A stretch of 64,000 bases of DNA from Annona cherimola (GCA_030490835.1 CM059971.1:1806545-1870544); one strand, 5' to 3'; counted from the first letter of the stretch, positions 1 to 11,782 are shown. Numbers and translations are program-made. The notes: generated from the sequence alone by a model not told the origin.

Positions 1-640
1 GTTATTCTTTATTTTTAATTATTAATTATCAACGTCAACCGATTAGGCAGTTCTCTTTTTTGCCTTTCTTTTCTTTTAAATGGATGTTAGTTAATAAAAA
101 GCAGGTTAAAATGATGTAATCAAAAATGTCAACAAAAAGAGGCCATTTGGGAACATGGGGGGCGGGGGGTGGTTGTTTCCACTTCCATACTTACTTTAAT
201 TTTTTATTACTTTAATCGTTTCTCTATTTTTCTATATAATTATCTTATTTATTGCAACTTTATTTTCTTTAGTTTTAATTAGTACTTTTATCAAATCACA
301 TCGTTTTCTCATTTTTTAAATTTTTTTTCATTTTTTTACATATTCCTAAACACAAATGTAATTAATAACAAGAAATCTAAAGCTATTGAAGCCGTTAATA
401 TAATAAAAATATACAATCATCCAAAAAAAATCGTTTAAAAGGGACGAATTACAAGCCATTCAGTATTTCTATTACATGCCTGCCAAACAGACCGGAATCA
501 CTATAATTAGTCTTCGACCTCTCAAGCCAGCTGGGAGGATATTAAAAAAATAAGGGCGAGTACAACTGGCTAGGTTTACGTACAACTATAATTTATTATG
601 TTGACCTAGGGCCTCCCAATCCGGCCATCAGTAGCAAATT
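1..640. other. AT-rich intergenic DNA, no gene seen
   Basis: This stretch has homopolymer A/T runs, a short G-run near 157-172 and no open frame of note. I see no coding, RNA or clear repeat signal. Confidence 0.5.
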
Positions 641-1170
641 TTAGGATAATTTGTAAATACGTTTGCAAGTATACTTATATAATTTTAGAAATTAAAAATA
701 ATATTCATAAAGTATGACCATAATTATAAATATATTCATGCTTTCATTGCTCCATTTTTGCACATTCACAATATGGGTATATTTGAAAACATATGTAAAC
801 TATATTTGTATATTTGCACAATTAAATATACTCATTCCGTCTATAAAATTACAAAGATACCTACATAATTTGCAAAAAAATTACAAATATATCCATGCTA
901 TAATGACTTGGTAATGGATTTATGATGATATAGATATATTTGCAATTATGATCAAATTATATAATTTTATTTATAATTTTGAAATTATGTAGATATATTT
1001 GTAATTATAACCAAACTATGGGTATATTTACAGATTGTCTTAAATTTCAAACACATAATCTCAATTCCCAACCATCTATCATGACTTGGATACAACTCGC
1101 ATCTAATAATATATATGTCTCACATAGAAGCAGCCTTAGGAAAATTTTACTGTTATTATTTATTTAGCTT
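640..1170. repeat. Degenerate copy of hairpin repeat family
   Basis: Words such as 'ttgcaagtatacttatataa' and 'gggtatatttg', and alternating forward and reverse 'tttgcaaat/atttgca' motifs, resemble the large foldback repeat at 5700-6960. The short open frames here (714-914, 979-1167) are low-complexity AT translations and not genes. Confidence 0.35.
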
Positions 1171-1558
1171 AGGAGACAAAATTGCCTTTGATCAAAACGT
1201 GCATTGACGTATTTACTAAGAAAATTATATAGTCATAAGTGAATTATAAAAATGCTTATATTCATTCACATGTACATTATAATATAATAAAATCTTTCAT
1301 AGAATCATTTATTCACGTATTTAGACTTTTCAGATGTCAAAAATATAATTTTTAAATTGATATTTAGCACCAAATCATATTTTTATTAAGGTAATTTTGC
1401 ACATAAGTTAATTAAGGCCTATGCACAGCCACATTTTACAAACGAAGAAGTTTCCTTGATTAAATAAATAACGCCAAGTACAGGGGATGAACTGGATTTC
1501 GTCGGCTATATCAATCATCAAGATGGGTCAAAAATAGATGGGGTTTGGTTTGGTGTCT
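1171..1558. other. AT-rich upstream DNA, nothing recognised
   Basis: No coding sequence or clear repeat is seen. This is the distal 5' flank of the coiled-coil gene that starts at 1738. Confidence 0.4.
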
Positions 1559-1737
1559 GAACTTATATATGAACGCGTGAACATGATTGATTAAAATATT
1601 TTTGCATTATATGGACGGTGGAATCATGATCCTTAAAGACACAGAACACTAGTATTTAATGGATGTAGTACAAACACCAATAAATAAAATAGAAGCAAGA
1701 GGAGAGAAGGTACTGTAGTTAGTCGATCGATCGATCG
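1559..1737 (+). promoter_or_regulatory. Putative promoter/5' leader of CC gene
   Basis: A TATA-like 'cttatatatg' lies near 1562, about 170 bases before the start codon. A purine-rich leader follows, ending in a (GATC)n run directly against the ATG. Position and composition fit a plant core promoter and short 5' UTR, but nothing proves the transcription start. Confidence 0.35.
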
Positions 1738-3954
1738 ATGGAGACAGAGGACATGGCGGATTCATCGGTTTCAGAAGCGGCGGGGAAGCTGATGGACGTG
1801 AGTACAGAAGAGCTGGGGCTGTTTGTTGGAGCCGCCGACGAGTTGGAGCAGCTCAAGAACACCTATCTTTCCATTCAAGACATTATTTACGATGCTAAGC
1901 AGGGGCAAGTCTTCGATTACAGCCTGCAGAGGTGGCTGTCGGAGCTCGAAAACGAGGCTGATGAACTCTACAAGTTGCTGGAAGAGTACTACCTAATATC
2001 AGATGCAGCATCTGTGCCTACTAAAAACAAGAAGAACGAGTTATGTGGGTGTTTGCGTTTCATCTCGGATTATATGCAAGATTTCATTCTCCGCCGCAAG
2101 ATGGCAGTCCAAATTAAGAAAATCAGGAAGCTATTAGACGAGAATGTGTATGAGAAGGAAAGGTTTTCATCGGAGAATGTGTACGAGAACCAAAGGCTTT
2201 CATCGGAGTGTAGAGATGATTCTCCAGCAGCAATTGCCCTTTCTTTTCGAGCCGGCATGCCCTGTATACCTTTGCTCATGTCCTGTATATCTTTTTTTAA
2301 AACATCTTCAGTCAAAATGTTCCTCTCAAACTCATCCCAACAGTCAAGCGAATCAGCTATCGTCCCATCCCCATCCCACTCCATCTCTCAAAAGCCAAGC
2401 GAATGCGCGCCGCTCTTACTATCCAATTTTAGATCCGAGTATGTGTCTGTGACGAGCAACAGCTCTTCCTCGAGGCATAGACATGATTCTCCAGCAGCAG
2501 ATGCCACTTCTTTTCAAGACGAACCAACGATAAAAATGACGATTTCAGAAGAATTGGCGGAAACCGCGCGGCCCTTGCCGTCCTGGTTTGAATCGGAGAA
2601 TGTGTATGAGAAGAACTCTTCACCGGAATATAGAAATGATTCTCCAGTAGCAATTGCCTCTTCTTTAGACGAATCGATAATAATCGTGGAACAAGATAAA
2701 GAATCTGTGATTCCAGGCGAATCCGAGGACAGCAAGCAGCTCTTGCTGGCCAGGCTCAAAAAAGAGTTCGATGAATTCGACAATTTGCTGCAGGACCGTC
2801 TAATGGCAGCTGCATCATCCGGGCGTAATAAGAACAAGAAGAAGGTATGTGTCATATTTTCCTTTTCTCTTTTTTTTTTTTTAACAATATTAATCGGTTC
2901 ATGTTACTATCCTAATTTAATTTTAAAGTTTGAAATTAAGCTTGAAAAAGATCTATCTTTTTGTCTTGATAAATCACGAAATCTATATTATTAAAATATG
3001 ATTTGCGGACGGCTTCTGATATGAGACGGGAATTCCCGTCTCACATCAGCTTCTTCGTTTGTAAATACAACCAGCAGTTTCGTCTTTTGCGATCTGTAGG
3101 TTACACAGAGAAATTGGGTAGGGTGCCAATTTGGAATTTATTTTGAGAGTCATCCATATTAAAAATTAGGCCTCTTTACAACTCTCGCTTTATTTTGAAT
3201 TTCTTTCTCCCATTCTATTTAGGGGTGAGAATCGGGGCGGGTCGGGGTGTGCCCAACCCTAACCCTCCTTTTCAAAAATCTTGTTTGACCCTTATTTTAT
3301 ACCGGGTCGGGACAAGGTCGGTTTGACCCTTACTTTTTTCTACAATGTCTCGGGACAAAATTCGGGTCGTTATCGGATCAACGGGTAGGGTAAAAAATTG
3401 CGGGTCAAGTAAGAAGTTTTTAAAAATTTATAAAACTATCAAGTATAAAGACAAATTTATATTAAATTTAACTACTATATGCTTGAATCTATTATTAATC
3501 AATCAAAGTAAATATAAATAATTAAATAAAACACGAATATTAGCATTGAACGAGGTTTTTCTTTTTAATGTAAAATATCATAAAACGGGTCAGCAGGTAG
3601 ACCCGCCCGACCCGCCTTACCTCGCCCCTTCATCCTGTTAAAAAACCGAATTTTGCCCCGACCCGCATTTCTTTAAAAAATCGAAAATCCCGACTCGCAT
3701 TTCTATCTATACACTTCTAGAATCAGAAATTCAGATTTATTCTGCGATACGAGTCACATGTTCTATGTTCATATTCGCAACAGGCATGTGAGTGTTTGTA
3801 TTCCATCGTGGATTATGTGCAACATATCATCCCCCGGCGTGATGGGATGGAAGTCCGAAGCAAGAACTTCAGGGAGCGATACGATCGGCTTTTGGACGAG
3901 GTTCGGGCAGCAAAAGCAGGTGGCGACCAAAACAGATCTTCCAATCAGATGTAG
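1738..3954 (+). CDS. NLR-type coiled-coil (Rx_N-like) protein, no NB-ARC
   Basis: Proposed two-exon gene: exon 1 1738-2844 (369 codons), phase-0 intron 2845-3783 (donor GTATGT, acceptor 'ttcgcaacag'), exon 2 3784-3954 (56 codons plus TAG); 425 aa. A second in-frame ATG at 1753 gives the MADSxVS start common in CC-NLR proteins and may be the true start. Residues about 16-135 look like the Rx_N coiled coil of plant resistance proteins: QLKNTYLSIQDIIYDAKQ, a WLSEL motif, then a Cys-rich 'CGCLRFISDYMQ' and basic 'RRKMAVQIKKIRKLLDE'. Residues 136-336 are a Ser-rich linker with repeated 'ENVYE' and 'DSP.AIA' units. Residues about 337-408, across the intron, repeat the second half of the CC domain. 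No P-loop or LRR follows. It could be an expressed CC-only adaptor or decoy, or the 5' remnant of an NLR whose NB-ARC relic lies at 7455. The intron call rests on the frame, the canonical sites and the homology it restores. Confidence 0.6.
3220..3725. mobile_element. GGGTCG-rich nonautonomous element in intron
   Basis: 'aggggtgagaatcggggcgg' opens a segment dense in 'cgggtcggg/cccgacccgc' words on alternating strands. It ends near 'tatacacttcta', a weak inverted match to the start. This composition is typical of hAT-like nonautonomous elements common in plant introns. I could not fix a target duplication. Confidence 0.4.
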
Positions 3955-5072
3955 TAGCCCTTCTCTCACCGCTTCTCTTCTAGATGAGAACAAGAGATAA
4001 TGAGCATGCGATAAAAATAAAAAATAAAAAAATAAGCAGCTGTAATACATTAAATGTCTAGTTTTCGACAATGTCAAATTTACGATCATCCACAAAGCTT
4101 TTATACATTTCTCTACTCATGCAAAAATGCATTGTCCGGGTGTAACATTTTTAGTGTTCAATTTTATTAATTTCTTAGACACGTCTCAATCAAGATTGCT
4201 GGCTAGTTATGTTTCAAATGATGTAAGATTCTTGTATAGAATCTGGAAATGACTAAATTTGCTTTTAAAAAAAATATTCTTGAGAATTGAAAATTATCTT
4301 GGAAATGAGGGTATAGATTAAATTTAAGAATTTTGGATGGTTTAGAGTAGACGTTGTAGAATTCAATTTAAATATTTGTCCTGCAATCATCCAAATTCAT
4401 GCATACAGTTACTGTAAGGAGTCACACTCGATTAAGCATGATCGCGTTGTTTTACTTTTTCATGATATATATTCCTCGCCAGGCCCATACCCTTTCACAA
4501 CTTTAGGCCTGCAGAATTTGATGTCTGGTTATGGAAAACCGCTTAATTTCTGTACAAACTCATTCATTATTCACATTTCGATGATAAATAAGAAATCCAC
4601 TCTATTTATTTTATTTAGCATCATTTGTATTATAATGAGAATCTCATCATTTGTCTGGTATTATTATGAATAGTTTGGATCCACAAATGTGCAAAATTAG
4701 CATAATAAAAGGATTTGATGTTAGTTATTAGTTTTAGAGTTGTGCTTTTAACATGTAAAACTTTTAAAATATTATTACTATGTAAATAAATTATTCTATA
4801 TAATATTATTACATTTTAATAATTTGCACATAGATCTAAGTAAATTAATATAAATACAATGGATCTAACAAGTTTTCAATTAATCATCAAATTTAAAATA
4901 ATAGGTAAAAAGGCATGAAATTGCTTAGAAGGGGGCTCCGAGAATTTTATGTGCATGGCCACCTAATCTGCTAAATTCTTGACAAAAAAAGAGCTTGTAA
5001 ACTAAGTTTATTCAACCCATCAATATCAATATTTGTTGTACGTTGTGCCAAAGTAGCTAATCAAGATTATCT
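3955..5072. other. AT-rich intergenic DNA
   Basis: 3' flank of the CC gene. No open frame of note and no recognised repeat; TA-rich throughout. Confidence 0.4.
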
Positions 5073-5075
5073 TTA

Positions 5076-5363
5076 GGGTGTGTTTATTAAAAGATAAAAT
5101 TTTTCATCTAAAACTTTTTAATATAAAACTTTTTACTTTCTGCGGATACTTTATTTTTTAGTTATTTCTTTATATTTTACTATCCAACTATCTTGTTTTT
5201 CAATAATTTTATATAACTGTCATACAATTAAACTATCTATTTTAACTTTATTGTTTTTTATTCCTCATCATTACTTCTATTATATCATATCATTGCTCTC
5301 ATTTCAAGAATTTTTATAACAAAAATGTTTCCAACAAAAGTTTTATTACTTCCCAAATACACC
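5076..5363. mobile_element. Tourist-like MITE, TSD TTA (copy 1)
   Basis: The inverted termini are GGGTGTGTTTATTAAA and CCCAAATACACC, flanked by TTA at 5073-5075 and 5364-5366. Internal sequence, for example 'cctcatcattac', is the reverse complement of the elements at 7713 and 16534, so it is the same family in opposite orientation. A 3-bp TTA/TAA duplication with G-rich termini is the PIF/Harbinger pattern. Confidence 0.7.
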
Positions 5364-5366
5364 TTA

Positions 5367-5700
5367 ATATTTTTCTTATTTGCTTTAGAATCACGGTTTT
5401 AAGCTCCAATTGCAATGATAGGTGAAGCAATTGACAACTAAGCAACCAAATTCCATAGGTTTCATGGTGGTTATCAAAACCACTCATAAAGATATTTAAA
5501 CAGACCCCTACACATTAGAACTTTGCAAAAGTGGCAATGGTGGGCTCATAAAAAATAGTGTAAACACCGATTAATCATGCAAATTTTCCACCCCAGAAAA
5601 CTATAAAATAGCGGCCTTCGTCATCATTTCGGCATTTGATTCAATTTACCCAGATAAAAAACTTATTTTTTTTGAAATTTTCTATAAATTTGTTAGAGTT
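5367..5700. other. AT-rich spacer
   Basis: No gene or clear repeat is seen. It ends in an (AT)n microsatellite at about 5701-5718. Confidence 0.4.
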
Positions 5701-6960
5701 ATATATATATATATATATCGACATAGTTTAACAAATTACATATTATCCTCATAAAGTTTTATCAAAATTCCCATGCCATTACCTGCTATTAATAACCACC
5801 ATGATATTTTGAAAAATGACAAAAAATGTGGTCATTAGTAATTTGCATATATACCCACATAATTTGACTTTATTTGCAGAAATATCCACATAATTTCACG
5901 AATTACATATTACCATTGCATAATTTCACTAAAATTGTATATAACTCCATGAAACTATGTAAAAGTTTCATTAGGGTAATATGCAATTTTAGTTGGTAAT
6001 ATGCAATTTTAGTTAAACTATGTGATGGTGATATACAATTGGTGAAAATGTGGATATATCCCTTTTGAATTTTAGTGAAATTTTATTCTCTTTGTTCCTC
6101 ATCATTACATAATCCCTTTAACATAAGATTAGCAATGAATCCAACAACAAAGTCGGGGTATGCGTATCTACACATCTTGCTTGCATTTTTTTCCTCTATT
6201 TCCGAATGAGTGATTCATGAAGTTCGTTATCCAAATATAGTTTAATGATAAGAAAAACTTCTATTAATTAGATGTTATTATCATGGTTGACATTATATAT
6301 GTTTTCGCTTAATTTCACCTGTTCTGCAAATTTAATTAATTAGTTTGAGTGTCCTGTAGTTTTTTTTTTTTAACTCCATCCATCCTTGCTCACATATTAT
6401 TTCTTGTTTAATATTTTATACAATTCTTATATATAGTCTTATTCATGTAAATATATAAAATGAATATAAATATATAGTCTTATTCATACAAATATATGAA
6501 GTTTTGTAAAATTATACTTATATACCTGTTATTTTCTTATGCAATATTCAACTGTTATGCAACATGTGTTTTATATTTGCATATATACCTGTTATTTGCA
6601 TATATTTGCGGATATATCTACATAATTTCACGAATTGCATATTACCCCTACATAATTTCACTAAAATTGCATATAACTCCCATGAAACTATGTAAGGGTT
6701 TTATCAGGGTAATATGCAATTTTAGTAAAACTATTGGAGGTGATATGCAATTCGTGAAACTATGTGGGTATATTCACAAATAACAAAACTGTGTAGGTAT
6801 ATATGCAAATTACTAATGAGGACATTTTCGTTATTTTCTAATATATCATAGAAGGTATTAATGATAAGTAACAGCGTGAGTGTAATACGCAATTTTTGTC
6901 AAATTATGTGGATGTAATATGCGATTCGTGAAACTACGTAGTTATATCTACAATTTAATG
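5700..6960. repeat. ~1.2 kb foldback element with nested palindromes
   Basis: The two halves are inverted copies. 5813-5855 pairs with 6796-6837, including a perfect 'cattagtaatttgcatat' match. Pairing continues outward ('attaata', 'atgatat', 'gaaaat') to about 5720 and 6940. Inside, 6585-6815 is itself a near-perfect palindrome of 'cacgaattgcatatta' and 'ctaaaattgcata' units, and 5850-6070 is another. The AT-rich insert 6070-6570 breaks the symmetry. No coding sequence. Confidence 0.7.
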
Positions 6961-7002
6961 TCAAACTATATAAGTATATATGCAAATTACACAAATCATT
7001 TA

Positions 7003-7245
7003 TTTAAGTATATTTAACACGTGGATTAAGTTTTACTATATCTAGATATTTTTACATTTTTATTTTTTATTTTAAAAAACAAAGGTATTTTAGTCATTTT
7101 ATAATTGACCTTAGTTTTTAAAAAGTCAAAAAATATATATCTAAAAATAGTGAAACTTAATACATGTGTTAAATATACTTATATTAACAATTTTATTAAA
7201 AAATTCAAAAGAAATAAAGAAATATATTTTAAAACCCGGGTGCAC
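7003..7245. mobile_element. Degenerate foldback element
   Basis: The left arm, with 'aagtatatttaacacg' and 'aagttttactat', is matched inverted by 'tagtgaaacttaat' and 'gtgttaaatatactt', with a centre near 7095-7110. It is a diverged member of the foldback family seen five times between 31.7 and 39.2 kb, and ends near 'acccgggtgcac'. Confidence 0.5.
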
Positions 7246-7454
7246 TAGATTAAGGTCCCACCCATTTCATCCGCCCCAAAGTCCTCATCTTCATTGCACG
7301 TCCCATCTCTCCACTAAAATTTTTATTTCTATTTGCAATATAAGATGAGATTCATGATGGAGTGCATATGATGTCAATACACATTGGTGTGTAGATTTTT
7401 GCCATCACTTCCCAGCTCGCAGTGCATGATTTCTTGGAACAGGACCATTTGTAA

Positions 7455-8165
7455 TGTGCGCGTGTGACCGATGTGTTTGATGTTATGCGGCTTACAAAAA
7501 CAATACTAGAGGAGGTGAGTGGGACGGGTGCCTCCCTCTTAGATCTCTACTATGTGCAAGATAAGCTTGTGAAATCACCGAGGGGGAAGCGTTTCTTGCT
7601 TGTCTTCGTCGCTGTGTGTAATGAGGATGACAGCAAGTGGAAGATGCGGCGAGTTCCCCTAAAAAGTGGAGCGCTTGGTGGCAAGATTTTGGTTGCCGAC
7701 AGTGCCAATTAAGGGTGTGTTTGGAAAGTTGTAAAACTTTTGATAAAAAGTTTTTTATGTAAAACTTGTCAAATTAATAGAAAATGATGTGATGTTTTAG
7801 GGGTAATGATGATGAGTAAAGAGAATAAATTTAAAATAAATAGGTTAGTTGTATTGGTAGTTGTGTAGAAATGATTTAAAAGTAGGGTTGTTGTATAGAA
7901 AGATGTGTAAAAAATAATTTAAAAAATAATAGTTATGAAAAGTGACAGATTTTAAATTGAAAAGTTTTAAGTTGACAATTTTTTAAAATTACCAAACACA
8001 CCCTAAGGTAGCAGCAGCCATGATTGCAAAGGTCTATCATGAGAAATTAAGGACGTGGTAATGGATTATTCAAGCGCTCTGAATTTCAAGAAGAAAATGG
8101 CAGATTAAGCATCTTGGATATATTGAAAGAACTCTGTTGGGGGAATTTACGGGAATTCGATTTAT
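7455..8165 (+). pseudogene. NB-ARC fragment of a CC-NBS-LRR (NLR) gene, broken
   Basis: Residues before the break read FDVMRLTKTILEEVSG, then GKRFLLVFVAVCNEDDSKW, then PLKSGALGGKILV. This is the NB-ARC order of RNBS-A, kinase-2 and RNBS-B of plant NLRs. The kinase-2 'LDDVW' core has become 'FVAVC', which removes the acidic pair needed for nucleotide hydrolysis. The frame stops at 7710-7712, where a MITE enters. After the MITE (8007 on) another frame gives VAAAMIAKVYHEKL, then LFKRSEFQEENG and a GLPL-like remnant to about 8165. There is no P-loop upstream and no LRR downstream. It may be the decayed centre of the gene whose coiled coil is at 1738-3954, or of a neighbouring paralog. Confidence 0.75.
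7713..8003. mobile_element. Tourist-like MITE, TSD TAA (copy 2)
   Basis: Termini 'gggtgtgtttggaaa' and 'accaaacacaccc' are inverted repeats, and TAA flanks both ends (7710-7712, 8004-8006). It is about 291 bp, non-coding and close to the copy at 16534. It sits within the NB-ARC relic, and the left target duplication supplies the stop codon of that frame. Confidence 0.85.
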
Positions 8166-8169
8166 ATTA

Positions 8170-8889
8170 ATTGGAAGCTGATGGGTTGCGGAGATATCTA
8201 TTTTTCTCATCTGGATTTGCATATGTAGATTGAAAGAAGATTGAAGCTTTCCAAGTGTCCAGGTGATGTTGAATCATACATCTGCATGTACAGGAATTTT
8301 TTTCCCCCTAATATCAATATCCACGTTCCAAGAGTTTTGAATAATTATCAATGAAACGTCGGTACAGAACTGTGTACTTGTCTCTTATATATTGTGAATA
8401 TTTTTGTCAGTCTCGTTCTTATTATTGCAAACTCATATATGAGTAGGATATAAAGTTTGTGACCAAGTGCACCCGAGGCATCAAAATTTCAATACACTAG
8501 GTGTACTATATTATTTTGTTTTTTATTTTTTTTCCAGCTCATTTATGAGCAGAAGCATGATGCTTCTATACATGTAATTTTTTACTTCTTATTAATATTT
8601 TAAAATGTTTTATTCTGAGATTTAAAAATAAAAAAGTCGATTCTCATGTACAAACTAAGAAAAATCTAATAGTTCATGTAATTTTCCATAATGATCTTCT
8701 TATACTAACCTTTAGTAGTAGTTTTGTGACTGAAGGACAAGGTAGTAGAGATAGACTAGTAGTAGTTTTGAGATGCAATATCAATACTACAATGTAGACA
8801 TTTGTTTCCAGCCTTTAAAACATTCATGAAAACAACAAGTTTGAAACCAGAGGCAAGAGATTTAATTTTCGAAACTTTTAAGCCCACAT
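8170..8889. other. 3' flank of NLR relic, AT-rich
   Basis: 8170-8300 is less AT-rich and may be decayed NLR sequence or 3' UTR, but I cannot align it. Beyond that nothing is recognised except a short 'gtgcacccgagg' word near 8467. Confidence 0.35.
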
Positions 8890-9960
8890 CTAATAGAATT
8901 TGGCATTCATACCCATAACAAGCCCACAACTATTCTTGAGTTTAATTCCAAAATCAACTTCTGGACATTCAACTCCACTCCTCATTTGATGCCATACAAC
9001 ATGACAAGGGACTCCATATTTAGAATGTCTTGACTCCCTCCCCCTTCCAGCATCTGGCCCCAATAAAATCCCCATTCGAGTTCTGGAGGATGAGACCCAA
9101 CTCATAGGAAACACTTTCTGCGTTTTTCTCATGGGAAGCGTCATATCCACCGTTGATTTCAGCTTGACGGATGAGATGTACTTGGGTATTTTCGGTAGTC
9201 GAAAGTTTGGAAAGGGGGTATTCGTGTGCTTCTACTCGCCGGTCGCCTTCTCTCTCTCAAGTCCTTTCCTCCTCCGTTTGCTACCAAACTCAGATGGGTA
9301 GTAGATTAGAGATCAACGAAAGGGATGTTTGGCCAATTGGATCTTGGTTGACTTTATGGCTGCTGAAACCGAAAAAGTTTTCATAGTCACCGTCTGTGAA
9401 GAATGAGGCATTGCTGGCAATGGACTGCTTGGATCTGTTGCCGGATTTGGGGCCGGAAGCTGTTGTTCTAAGATGGAAACAGGGGTTGGATTGTTAGAAA
9501 ACTACGATTTGCTGCTATGCGGACGGAGGCTGGTGACAAGATGGTTTTGTAGTTTTTACAGATGCCTCATTCTAGGGTGATGAAGATGCTCTAGCTTTTC
9601 TAATCGGAGGTCCACATAATCTATGCTTCTGTTGAAGCTAATCATTTGCTGATTCTAAGAGGAAAATCGAGCTCTAGCTTTCATGGCTGATGGGTCTTTG
9701 GAAAGGGGGTGACATTGTTCAGATGTTGGATTTAAGATATGCATCGCCGATTGATGTCAGAGAAGGTGCAGATGGATTTAGCTTTTGATCCATGCTACTT
9801 GTTAGCTGGAGAAAATGTCTCTTGCCATCGCCGACAGATGGGTTGAGAACGGGAATGGGTTGAAGATGGTGGAGCACCATATTACATGCTCTTGTGGCCT
9901 ATCTGAAATCATATTCCTGCCTATTTATATATTGTTAATTACTTAATTAGTTTTGTAATC
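8890..9960. other. GC-richer island with unrecognised open frames
   Basis: Base composition rises here relative to both sides. There is an 86-codon frame on the minus strand (8890-9150) and a 71-codon frame on the plus strand (9171-9386), followed by a frame-broken coding-like stretch to 9960. The phrase 'gggtctttggaaaggggg' near 9691 echoes 'aaagtttggaaagggggta' near 9203. I recognise no domain. It may be a decayed gene or retroelement fragment. Confidence 0.3.
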
Positions 9961-11782
9961 TTAATCTAAATCTTTTAAAGGTAGAAAAGGAAAAAGCCAT
10001 GTTGGATAAAGGTAGGTAGGATTACCTTGTATTTTTTTTATAAAAAAATATTACATGGGAGCATTTACATGAAAATAAATAAGCAATTAAAGTTCTAAAG
10101 ATTTGTTGGATATATCTATTCTTAATTTTTTAAAAAATAAAAGGGCAAATTTTTTTATGTTTGAATGCATGTTTATATATCTAAATTATATTATTTTCAT
10201 ATACATTTATGTTATATTTATGTTATATTTATGTTATTTATCTTTATATTTATTAGTTTCTTCTTTTATATAATTTTTAAAATTTAAATTTCTTCTAAAA
10301 ATATATTATACATTTCTACGGATATAAAAAAAATTAAAGAATATTAGCAAGATATATTTCATAAATTTAAAAGTTTGTTTGAAAAGTAAACAAAAAAGTT
10401 GGATATTAAATGTAATCATAATATCACCTTAATATTTTAAAAAATTCTAAAAATATATATTAACAAAATACTTACTTTCTATTTTCATAATTTTTTATAT
10501 TACCTAATAACTATTGACTTTGCCAATTAGGCATGGTACGTGCATTGATTCTCATACTGCTAGTGTAGTTTCGAGTCTCTTCGTGGCGGGAGATCCATAT
10601 TATTATTGGTGGAGGTTTGTCCTCTAAAAGAGAATTTGTGGAGCATAATGTATTTTCTGTATATGAATGAGCTTGATATGTAATATTAAATGTGATATTC
10701 TACATTACCTATAAAAAAATTATTGGCTTTTTAAAAACATCTTTAACTTATAAGTTTCGTTCAAAAATATACCCCCTATTGTAGTATGTGGAATTTATCT
10801 ATCCATGATATATCGATTAAAATAAATATAGTTCAAATTTATCCATGATAATTTTTAACCTACTATTTGATTGAATAAGTAAAATTATTTATTTTGATCC
10901 AAAATATCAAAATAATTATTTTATATCTATTCAATTTTATTTTTGATTGTATTTAAATTAATATTTATTTTATGAATATTTTTTAATTATATCTAGAATT
11001 TTAATATTATGAATTTTAAAATAAAAAGTAAAGGCTATATAGTTTTGGTCAATATAATAATTTTGATACTTCTCTTGGAATTGAGTTGTTATTTATGATG
11101 ATGGTGGCCGAGCAAATTTATAAAATTTTATTTGTTAATATTCAATTTAGAACAAATTTAAAAATAAAAATAAAAATCATCTACAACACATTCAATTTAT
11201 TTGAATTTTAATTTCATCGAACTTATTATTTATTATTACTTTAGTTTTATTAGTTTTAGTTTACCGCATAGGCAACAAAGATAATATACTGACGATATGG
11301 GTTATTGCAGATGTAACCCATACTATGGCCACTGCAAAAGATTTTTTATAAAGTTTATATATGGTAGAATATTTATTAAAGTGAATTTTTATATTGACTT
11401 AATTTGATTTAAATTAATATTTAGTTTTTTAAAATTTTATTATTATAGCTTAAATTATAATAAAAAAATGAAACATGAAGCACATTTATATCTCTACGGC
11501 CAAAAATAAAAATGAAGACATCATGGCTATAGTATAATGTGTCTATTACATGTGGACATTCATAATTTTAAAAAATAGATAACATAATAACGAAGTGCAC
11601 GTTGTTTTCACGTATAGGCTTGTATTCCAATGAGTCGGGTTTCGATTCTCACATATGTCAGGGAGCAATAGCTCATTGGCAATGTTAAAGAAATTTTTTT
11701 TATATAAAGTCTAAATTTGATAAAAATATTTATTAAATTGATAATTTTAATTATACCTAGAATTTGAACATTAGTAAGCAAT
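9961..11782. other. AT-rich DNA, no gene
   Basis: Very AT-rich. Two short GC-richer patches (about 10540-10640 and 11590-11690) contain 'gtttcgagtctc' and 'gggtttcgattctc', which loosely resemble a Pol III B box, but no tRNA fold or complete SINE could be assembled. Confidence 0.4.

Noticed and set aside
11590..11690. tRNA or SINE suggested by 'gggtttcgattctc'
   Set aside because: The B-box-like word has no matching A box at the right distance and no cloverleaf could be drawn.
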